Shown one piece after another: positions 6,650 through 11,580 of a stretch of 11,580 nt of DNA (positions within the stretch are counted from its first letter, which is position 1; every line of letters starts with the position of its first letter). Below the pieces are notes generated by a model that was not told the origin of the DNA, searched no databases, and saw only the letters and a program-made list of their open reading frames with translations. The stretch comes from a bacterium (GTDB lineage Bacteria; Krumholzibacteriota; Krumholzibacteriia; LZORAL124-64-63): the NCBI GenBank assembly GCA_030591105.1, contig JAUVBS010000025.1:1-11580 (forward strand). The letters run 5' to 3'. The position numbers and the translations under genes are program-made.

Positions 6650-8017
6650 TTGACAGCCGCCAAGAAAAAGACGGGCGGGCGGTCCGCCGGCAAAGTCCGC
6701 GGACGTAAAGCGCCCGCGAGCAAAACCCCTGCCGGTAAAGCCGGCACCGGCTCATCGGCAGCCAAAAGGGCTGCGAAGAGTAAGAAAAAAACCGCCGTCG
6801 GCAAGCGCCGCCGCACCGACCAGGGCGAGCTGGCATTCGGTGCGCCGGGAGGCGCCGCGTCAAAAAAGAGACCGACCAGCCGCGCGAAGCCGACCAACCG
6901 TACGACCGCCAACCGCGGACGCGAACGGCCGGCGTTCACACCGGTGGCACGCAAGATCCGCAGCGAAGCCAGCTCGATCCGCACGACCATACTGAAGGGC
7001 AACAAGCCCACGATGAAGTTCCCGCTCCGCTCGCTGCAAAACGTCAGCTACGAGCCGCGGATCGGTTACTTCAAGCTCAAGGGTCGCAAGAAAGAGCGCA
7101 CACTCACCGTCAGCACGGTCAAGACCTTCGCGCAAACGCTGAAGATGATGGCGCTATCGAAGGAGCTGATCGAGACCGACGACATCGCCACCAAGCGAGA
7201 GGCTTACTACGTCAGCAAGAACTGGGCGGACGCCCGCTTCCTGGAACAGCCCGAATCGGACACCGTCATGGAAGACGTCGAGGCGTTCTTCGGCGTGAAC
7301 CGCGAGCAACTCGGTTTCATCCCCGAGGAGAAAGGCGGCGACGTGGCCGGTCGGTTGGTCGTCATCGACGCGGACCGCGACACCGGCGAGCGCCTCGAAA
7401 TCGATTGCACCAAGTTCGGCAGCGGAGCCTATTCGGTTCCGATCTCGGTCGAGGACCTCGAGTTCGAGACCGACGCGGAGTTCATCCTCTGCATCGAAAC
7501 CGCTGGCATGTTCCAGCGGCTGGTCAAGCACAACTACTGGAAACAGACCAACTGCATCCTGATCTCCATGGGCGGCGTGCCGACCCGCGCCTGCCGTCGC
7601 TTCGTACGGCGGCTGGCCGATGCCAAGGGGTTGCCAGTCTACGTGTTCGTCGACGGCGATCCGTACGGATACAGCAACATCTACCGCACGCTGAAGGTCG
7701 GTAGCGGCAACGCGGCTCACCTGAATGAATACTTCTGCGTACCGCAGGCCCGTTTGATCGGCATCACACCGCAGGACATCATCGACTACGAGCTGCCGAC
7801 CCACCCACTGAAGGAAGTCGACATCAAGCGGGCCAACGATGCACTGAAGAACGACCCGTTCATCCTGCACCATCTGCCGTGGCAGAAAGCGATGCAGCAG
7901 ATGATCAAGATGGGGGTGCGCGCCGAACAGCAAGCACTGGCCAAGCACGGGCTCAACTATGTGATGGAGGAGTACCTGCCGCGCAAGCTGGCCGATGTCG
8001 GTCAGTTCCTGCCGTAA
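6650..8017 (+). CDS. top6A: DNA topoisomerase VI subunit A (Spo11-like) with long basic N-terminal tail
   Basis: Subunit A cuts and rejoins both DNA strands through a catalytic tyrosine and is the homologue of the meiotic Spo11. The 455-residue protein has KREAYYVSKNW (182-192), where Tyr187 is the likely catalytic residue (Tyr186 adjacent), and a Toprim domain with IETAGM (Glu283) and VFVDGDPYG (Asp335, Asp337) for magnesium. The 5Y-CAP part begins near residue 100. Residues 1-93 are an extra tail with 16 Lys and 13 Arg but only 3 acidic residues, rich in Ala, Gly, Ser and Thr, like histone H1 tails; archaeal subunits are about 370-390 residues. Start: TTG at 6650 with GGGAAGGAAG about seven bases upstream; an ATG at 6509 would overlap the M32 gene and has no support. 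The tail is likely disordered and DNA-binding. Fold call firm; start and tail role inferred. Confidence 0.93.
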   Translation: MTAAKKKTGGRSAGKVRGRKAPASKTPAGKAGTGSSAAKRAAKSKKKTAVGKRRRTDQGELAFGAPGGAASKKRPTSRAKPTNRTTANRGRERPAFTPVARKIRSEASSIRTTILKGNKPTMKFPLRSLQNVSYEPRIGYFKLKGRKKERTLTVSTVKTFAQTLKMMALSKELIETDDIATKREAYYVSKNWADARFLEQPESDTVMEDVEAFFGVNREQLGFIPEEKGGDVAGRLVVIDADRDTGERLEIDCTKFGSGAYSVPISVEDLEFETDAEFILCIETAGMFQRLVKHNYWKQTNCILISMGGVPTRACRRFVRRLADAKGLPVYVFVDGDPYGYSNIYRTLKVGSGNAAHLNEYFCVPQARLIGITPQDIIDYELPTHPLKEVDIKRANDALKNDPFILHHLPWQKAMQQMIKMGVRAEQQALAKHGLNYVMEEYLPRKLADVGQFLP

Positions 8018-8038
8018 GTGATTCATGAACAATCCGAG
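8015..8038 (+). repeat. Gene-end palindrome, copy C (right half)
   Basis: Directly after the TAA of top6A, ATTCATGAACAATCCGAG (8021-8038) matches the core and right half of the palindrome family, with changes. The left arm is missing. Confidence 0.45.
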
Positions 8039-8055
8039 ACAGGATACTTAGGATA

Positions 8056-8084
8056 CCCGGCCTCACCTCCACGGTGAGGCCGGG
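8056..8084 (+). terminator. Strong hairpin downstream of top6A
   Basis: CCCGGCCTCACC (8056-8067), loop TCCAC, GGTGAGGCCGGG (8073-8084) form a perfect 12-bp GC-rich stem 39 bp after the top6A stop. No U-run follows on either strand, so this is not a classic intrinsic terminator; it may be a 3'-end stabiliser or work with Rho. It separates the topo VI unit from the sigma factor unit. A tandem GGATAC (8042 and 8051) precedes it. Confidence 0.5.
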
Positions 8085-8198
8085 CGGGACCCCGACCGCA
8101 AGCTGGCATGACGGGACAGGGGGAAGAGCCTGCGGCCAGTGAAGGTCCAGACGTGAGTGACGCCAGCAACCGATCCATTACAGAGTCATGGTGATGCG

Positions 8199-8226
8199 TT
8201 GCAATAGCGCGGCTGTCCGCTATAAT
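8199..8226 (+). promoter_or_regulatory. Sigma70-type promoter of the sigma factor operon
   Basis: A perfect TATAAT (8221-8226) lies 16 bp after TTGCAA (8199-8204, four of six). Transcription would start near 8233, about 70 nt before the ATG at 8305. The remainder of the gap from 8085 to 8198 shows no other signal I can name. The -10 match is of a housekeeping type, so the operon need not be purely self-activated. Confidence 0.55.
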
Positions 8227-8304
8227 GACGCCTATCCTGGCAACGCTCACAAACCGGCTGGCCGTGACAGTCGCCAGATCGATCCAGACACTGCGAGAGG
8301 TACG

Positions 8305-8904
8305 ATGGCCCCCACACCCGACGCCGCCAACTTCGCCGACCCGGGCTTTATTGCCCGATTGCAGCGGCGCGACGAGGATGCCCTCGAGGCGGTCATACAC
8401 GCTTACCTACCGCAAATCTACCGTGCGGCCCGTGGCGCGGGCCTCGACGCCCAGAATGCCGAGGATGCCTCCCAGGCGACCTTCACCACATTTCTCGAGA
8501 AGATCGACTCGTTCGAAGGCCGCTCCCACGTGCGTACCTGGTTGTTCGGCATCCTCTACCACAAGATCGCCGAGACGCGGCGCGCCGTGCACCGGGAAGA
8601 AACGGCCGAGGACATCGATGAGGTCATGGAACAACGCTTCGACGAACGCGGCATGTGGTCACAGCCGCCGCGCGAGGCGGACCGGGAATTTTTCGACGCG
8701 GAGATCCGACGGCATATCGAGGACTGCCTCGAGACGCTCAGCGGTGTCCAGCGGATGGCGTTTCTGCTCCGCGAGGTGGAGCATATGGACAGCGCAGAGA
8801 TATGTAATACTTTGGAGGTTAGCCGCACTAACCTCGGGGTACTGCTCTACCGAGGACGCAACCGGCTACGGGAATGTCTGGAGTCCCGTAACATCGAAGG
8901 GTAA
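8305..8904 (+). CDS. ECF-type RNA polymerase sigma factor
   Basis: The protein of 199 residues is the size of an extracytoplasmic-function sigma factor and has the two expected domains. Region 2 spans about 15-95, with DASQATFTTFLEKI and SHVRTWLFGILYHK for core binding and -10 recognition. Region 4 spans about 134-193, with the helix-turn-helix DSAEICNTLEVSRTNLGVLL (162-181) for -35 recognition. The linker (about 112-123, FDERGMWSQPP) is of the kind seen in ECF groups paired with small zinc anti-sigma factors. The next gene, six bases downstream, encodes such a protein. Start: ATG at 8305 with GAGAGG upstream; the ATG at 8188 lies upstream of the promoter and is rejected. The target regulon cannot be told from this window, and no second copy of a distinctive promoter motif was recognised. 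Confidence 0.92.
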   Translation: MAPTPDAANFADPGFIARLQRRDEDALEAVIHAYLPQIYRAARGAGLDAQNAEDASQATFTTFLEKIDSFEGRSHVRTWLFGILYHKIAETRRAVHREETAEDIDEVMEQRFDERGMWSQPPREADREFFDAEIRRHIEDCLETLSGVQRMAFLLREVEHMDSAEICNTLEVSRTNLGVLLYRGRNRLRECLESRNIEG

Positions 8905-8910
8905 AGGACG

Positions 8911-9174
8911 ATGCTGCACTGTAAGGATGTGCACCACCTGGTATCGAGCGGAGCGGTCGACCGTGCCGGCTTGATGAAGCGGCTGGAACTGAAATTCCAC
9001 CTGTTGATGTGCCGCCATTGCCGCACTTACGTCGCGCAAATGACCGCACTCGGCCGGGGGATGCGCGCTCTGGCCGGTCGCCAGCGGCCGGATCCGGCCA
9101 CGCTCGCCCGCCTGGAGCGGGACATCCTCGACGAATGTTGCGGCCATCATCACGACTCGCCCGGTCCCACGTAA
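8911..9174 (+). CDS. Small soluble zinc-finger anti-sigma-like protein
   Basis: The 87-residue product has the ZAS/zf-HC2 signature HxxxCxxC (His30, Cys34, Cys37) with Cys4 or His8/His9 as likely further ligand, the motif by which many anti-sigma factors bind zinc and hold an ECF sigma factor. There is no membrane segment, so a cytoplasmic sensor, for example for redox or metal stress, is more likely than envelope sensing. Unusual is a second metal-binding-like cluster near the end, CCGHHHD (76-82). The ATG lies six bases after the sigma factor stop with AAAGGA just before it, so translation may be coupled. Pairing with the sigma factor is inferred from context. Confidence 0.72.
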   Translation: MLHCKDVHHLVSSGAVDRAGLMKRLELKFHLLMCRHCRTYVAQMTALGRGMRALAGRQRPDPATLARLERDILDECCGHHHDSPGPT

Positions 9175-9204
9175 TCGCAACTGTCTCGAGAAAGGTATCC
9201 CACC

Positions 9205-9855
9205 GTGCGGACCATCCTCGTCATCGAGCGCAAGCACCTGTTTCCCGGTCTGAGCCCCCAGGGTTTCCTGCCGCCGGATGCGGTCGATCTGGACGCACTG
9301 GCACGCCACCTGTTCTTCGCCGAGCGCCGTTTCATGGAGGAGAACTCCCACTACAAGCAGATCATTCCCTACCTGGTCTTGCAACGCGGCCTCGGTGATC
9401 AGGTACGGGTGCTGGCGTACCAACGCCGGACCAAGCACACCGAACGGCGGCTGGGCGGATTGTGGTCGGTGGGGTTCGGCGGCCACATCGAACCGCTCGA
9501 CCGCGACGCGGATCAGGGTGCGGCACTGGGCGTGGTCGAGACCGCCGCCGTACGCGAGTTGCAAGAAGAGACCGGGCTGGCCGTAGCGACAGACTCCTTC
9601 ACCCCCGCCGGGTTTATCAACTCCGACCGCGAAGATGTCTCCAGCGTCCACTTCGGCGTGGTTTATCGGGTGGATCTGAGCGCTATGGCGGAAGACGACG
9701 AGCAGATCCTGACCACGGTCAGCGCCCAGGCTGAACCTCACCGCGCCGCCTGGCTTGCTGCCAACCAACTCTCGACCATGATTGGCGCCCGCCGGGCGCC
9801 CGACGGCGGCAGTTTCGAGGACTGGTCTCGGATCGCCGTCGAGGGGATCTTTTAG
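9205..9855 (+). CDS. NUDIX-family hydrolase with split Nudix box
   Basis: NUDIX enzymes hydrolyse nucleoside diphosphates linked to another group. The 216-residue protein has the second half of the Nudix box intact, RELQEETGL (117-125), with the catalytic Glu118, Glu121 and Glu122. The first half, FGGHIEPLD (91-99), is separated from it by about ten extra residues compared with MutT, and the usual Glu of GX5E is Asp99. This resembles the MutT-type predicted phosphoesterases of the COG4112 kind. The N-terminal 80 residues (ERKHLFPGLSPQGF and onward) are a family-specific part. Start: GTG at 9205 with AAAGG nine bases upstream. The gene lies 30 bp after the anti-sigma-like gene and is probably in the same transcript, hinting at a stress-linked role. 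Substrate unknown. Confidence 0.8.
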   Translation: MRTILVIERKHLFPGLSPQGFLPPDAVDLDALARHLFFAERRFMEENSHYKQIIPYLVLQRGLGDQVRVLAYQRRTKHTERRLGGLWSVGFGGHIEPLDRDADQGAALGVVETAAVRELQEETGLAVATDSFTPAGFINSDREDVSSVHFGVVYRVDLSAMAEDDEQILTTVSAQAEPHRAAWLAANQLSTMIGARRAPDGGSFEDWSRIAVEGIF

Positions 9856-9899
9856 GTCTCGTATTAACCCGGATTATTCACGCCAGGCCGTCGCGAGAC
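9853..9899 (+). repeat. Gene-end palindrome, copy D, inside a wider inverted repeat
   Basis: TTAACCCGGATTATTCAC (9864-9881) matches the left half of the palindrome family. It is enclosed by exact 6-bp arms GTCTCG (9856-9861) and CGAGAC (9894-9899), placed immediately after the stop codon of the NUDIX gene. Copy C is also followed by CGAGAC at 8035-8040, so the flank may belong to the element. Confidence 0.45.
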
Positions 9900-9919
9900 A
9901 GCACGACGGCTCACCTCTA

Positions 9920-9954
9920 AATCGCTGGCGATTACGCGGCCAGGGTGATACATT
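9920..9954 (+). promoter_or_regulatory. Possible mdh promoter with overlapping palindrome
   Basis: TGATACATT (9946-9954) resembles an extended -10 box (TG, one base, TACATT). The -35 region is poor (TGGCGA at 9926-9931) but overlaps a hyphenated palindrome AATCGC-TG-GCGATT (9920-9933) that could be an operator. Transcription would begin near 9961, giving a leader of about 120 nt. Weak call. The rest of the 9900-10081 gap shows nothing further. Confidence 0.25.
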
Positions 9955-10081
9955 TCGCCGGCTTACTCGAAGTGCGAGGACCGCCTCCGGTCTCGGCCGG
10001 CTACCACGCCGGCGACAGAGGAGACCGACGGCCTGCCCGCGCAGTGACTGCCGGACATTCAGACACAAGGAGATCGGCGAG

Positions 10082-11035
10082 ATGATTAACAAGATCGGCA
10101 TCGTCGGAGGGGGCAATATCGGCGGCGTGCTGGTAGCGGAGATCGCCGGCCGGCGCCTCGCCCGAAACGTGGCTTTGGTCGACATCAAACCGCCCGACTT
10201 CGCCAAGGGCAAGTGTCTGGACATCGCCGAAGGCACACCGACCATCGGCAGAGACATCGCTTGCCAAGGTAGCAAGAACTTCAGCATTCTGAAGGGCTCG
10301 GATTTCGTCATCAACACCGCGGGCGTGCCGCGCACCGTGCGGCCGGACGGGACCTTTCCCAGTCGTGAAGAGCTGTTGTCGACGAATCTGAAGATCACCG
10401 ACGCGGTGGCCGCCGGTATCAAGAAGTACTGCCCCTGCGCCTTCATCATCTCGGTGGCCAACCCTCTGGACGCCATCGTCTACCGGTTGTTCAAGAAGTT
10501 GAAGCACCCGGCGCAGAAGATCATGGGCATGGCCGGAGTACTCGACTCCGGGCGCTACAAGTACTTCGTCGCCGAAGCCGCTGGCATCTCGGTGGAGAAC
10601 ATCGAGGCGGTGGTACTCGGCGGTCACGGCGACACCATGGTGCCGATCCGTAGCGCCTGCCGGGTCTACGGACTGCCGGTGGATCAATTCGTCAGCAAGA
10701 GCAAGCTCGCGGAGATCGAGACGCGTACCCGCAAGGCCGGCGGCGAAGTCGTCAGCCTGCTCGGCAGCGGCTCGGCTTTCGTCAGCCCCGCCTGGTCGGC
10801 GCTGGAGATGGTCGAGGCCATCGCCTTCGACAAGAAGAAGATCATCCCGATCGCCGCGCATCTCAACGGAGAGTACGGCGTGAAGGGGATATTCCTCGGC
10901 GTACCGGCCGTCCTCGGCAAGAAGGGGGTCGAGCAGATCATCAAGATCAAGCTGACCGCTGAGGAAAAGAAGGCGCTACGCCATTCGATCAGCGCGGTCA
11001 AGAAGACCGTAGCCGAGGTGAACAAGATGCGCTAG
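10082..11035 (+). CDS. mdh: Malate dehydrogenase, LDH-like type, with extended substrate loop
   Basis: The enzyme interconverts malate and oxaloacetate with NAD in the TCA cycle and neighbouring carbon flows. The 317-residue protein has the Rossmann GGGNIGG (9-15), Asp34 for NAD preference, NPLD (127-130), Asp155 and Arg158 in VLDSGRY, and the proton-relay His182 in GGHGDTMVP. In the mobile substrate loop it reads VPRTVRPDGTFPSREELL (82-99), five residues longer than the usual VPRKPGMSRDDLL form. Arg84 stands where malate dehydrogenases keep Arg (LDH position 102) and Arg95 matches position 109, so malate specificity remains the best guess. Start: ATG at 10082 with AAGGAGA upstream; the frame is open back to 9782, but that part overlaps the NUDIX gene and shows no homology. 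A GC-rich terminator follows. Confidence 0.9.
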   Translation: MINKIGIVGGGNIGGVLVAEIAGRRLARNVALVDIKPPDFAKGKCLDIAEGTPTIGRDIACQGSKNFSILKGSDFVINTAGVPRTVRPDGTFPSREELLSTNLKITDAVAAGIKKYCPCAFIISVANPLDAIVYRLFKKLKHPAQKIMGMAGVLDSGRYKYFVAEAAGISVENIEAVVLGGHGDTMVPIRSACRVYGLPVDQFVSKSKLAEIETRTRKAGGEVVSLLGSGSAFVSPAWSALEMVEAIAFDKKKIIPIAAHLNGEYGVKGIFLGVPAVLGKKGVEQIIKIKLTAEEKKALRHSISAVKKTVAEVNKMR

Positions 11036-11064
11036 GCAGCGCGAGCCGCCAACGTAGCGAAGAT

Positions 11065-11098
11065 CGGGGCCCCGGCCTGAACGGCGGGGGCCCCGTTT
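11065..11098 (+). terminator. Terminator of mdh
   Basis: CGGGGCCCC (11065-11073) and GGGGCCCCG (11087-11095) form a 9-bp stem with an inner GCC/GGC extension around TGAAC, followed by TTT. It lies 30 bp after the mdh stop, between convergent genes. The T-run is short but the stem is very stable. Confidence 0.7.
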
Positions 11099-11176
11099 CG
11101 ATATCCGACACGCAACACAGCAGCGCGCGTCGTGCGTTGGCGGCCGTGCCGCGCAGTTCCGCACCCGCTGCCGGTG

Positions 11177-11580
11177 TCAGAAGGAGAGCCAGAACGCAAT
11201 TTCCGGATACCAGTGGTCGTTGTCGGTAAAGACGTCGTCGATAAAACGCTCGTAGACCGCACCGATGGCAACGTACCCCCTGCCTCTGGAGTAGGCAATA
11301 CCGGCGCGGCCACCCCAGGAATCGGTATCGGGAAAGTCATCGGTTGCCCATGTTTTGCGGTAGAAAGCTCCGACGTAGGGCAACACCGGCCGCAACTGCC
11401 AGAACACATACCGGACCTGAGGCGCCAACTTGTAGAATTGCGGAGTTTGCAGGAGCCAGCCTTCGAATTCGAGACCCACCTCGAATCCGTCCAACAAGTA
11501 ATATCCCACGCCGGCGCCGAGGATCAGGTACGTATGGCTGTAGCTACTACCGGCGCCACCGTAGAAACCGATTCGCTTGC
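11177..11580 (-). CDS. Outer-membrane beta-barrel protein, C-terminal part
   Basis: The frame is open to the window edge, giving the last 134 residues of a longer protein. The sequence alternates hydrophobic and polar residues with many Tyr, Trp and Gly, for example GAGVGYYLLDGFEVGLEFEG and RPVLPYVGAFYRKTW, as in transmembrane beta-strands of OmpW/OmpX-like or porin-like barrels. It ends PEIAFWLSF, with a terminal Phe as in the BAM recognition signal. This supports a Gram-negative envelope. The GTG at 11509 is an internal valine, not the start. No function beyond an outer-membrane barrel can be assigned. It converges on mdh; no separate intrinsic terminator on its strand was seen. Confidence 0.7.
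   Translation of the reverse strand, partial: KRIGFYGGAGSSYSHTYLILGAGVGYYLLDGFEVGLEFEGWLLQTPQFYKLAPQVRYVFWQLRPVLPYVGAFYRKTWATDDFPDTDSWGGRAGIAYSRGRGYVAIGAVYERFIDDVFTDNDHWYPEIAFWLSF

Noticed and set aside
7154..8032. 292-codon minus-strand frame opposite top6A
   Set aside because: Long antisense frames are expected opposite GC-rich genes with biased third positions; no motif or start signal supports it.
8042..8057. Tandem GGATAC as a CRISPR-like or iteron repeat
   Set aside because: Only two 6-bp units with no further copies; not an array.
8188..8304. Upstream ATG for the ECF sigma factor
   Set aside because: It lies before the TATAAT at 8221 and would place the promoter inside the coding sequence; the ATG at 8305 has GAGAGG before it.
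8866..9768. 300-codon minus-strand frame opposite the anti-sigma and NUDIX genes
   Set aside because: Antisense shadow of two recognised genes; no family features.
9782..10081. N-terminal extension of mdh by 100 codons
   Set aside because: It overlaps the end of the NUDIX gene, is low-quality Arg-rich sequence, and the ATG at 10082 has a good Shine-Dalgarno and starts exactly at the Rossmann strand.

Overview
The window is a chromosomal stretch of a GC-rich, Gram-negative bacterium. Bacterial signs are sigma70-type promoters, Shine-Dalgarno sites, an ECF sigma factor, a BY-kinase-like ATPase and the end of an outer-membrane beta-barrel protein. Nothing marks a plasmid, phage or transposon. 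The lineage cannot be fixed from this sequence; the exported repeat-domain protein and the presence of topoisomerase VI suggest an environmental phylum rather than a model proteobacterium. Coding density is high, and true starts include TTG and GTG.

Left part, minus strand: the 5' part of a BY-kinase/CpsD-like ATPase with a degenerate P-loop (1-501) sits behind a near-consensus sigma70 promoter and a 220-nt structured leader that ends in a terminator-like hairpin. Upstream of it is a DegT/DnrJ/EryC1/StrS sugar aminotransferase (863-1960). Together they look like the edge of a surface-polysaccharide locus that continues past the left border.

Middle, plus strand: a secreted protein with two PPC-like beta domains (2169-3203), then DNA topoisomerase VI subunit B (3351-5021), an M32 carboxypeptidase (5103-6596) and topoisomerase VI subunit A (6650-8017). 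The three genes top6B, M32 and top6A are closely spaced and may be one transcription unit. Subunit A has a TTG start behind a good Shine-Dalgarno and a long Lys/Arg/Ala-rich, histone-H1-like tail.

Right part: an ECF sigma factor (8305-8904) with its own promoter, a small HxxxCxxC anti-sigma-like protein (8911-9174) and a NUDIX protein (9205-9855) form a tight operon. Then come a malate/lactate dehydrogenase-family gene (10082-11035) with a five-residue insertion in its substrate loop, a GC-rich terminator and, on the minus strand, the 3' end of an outer-membrane protein gene (11177-11580).

A short palindrome, half-site TAGCCCGGATTATTCA, occurs in four diverged or partial copies placed exactly at the stop codons of four plus-strand genes. 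I saw no CRISPR array, tRNA, rRNA or insertion sequence. The strongest points for follow-up are the bacterial topoisomerase VI locus with its basic tail, the gene-end palindromes, the leader of the left-hand gene and the dehydrogenase loop insertion. No complete unknown defence or mobile system is evident.
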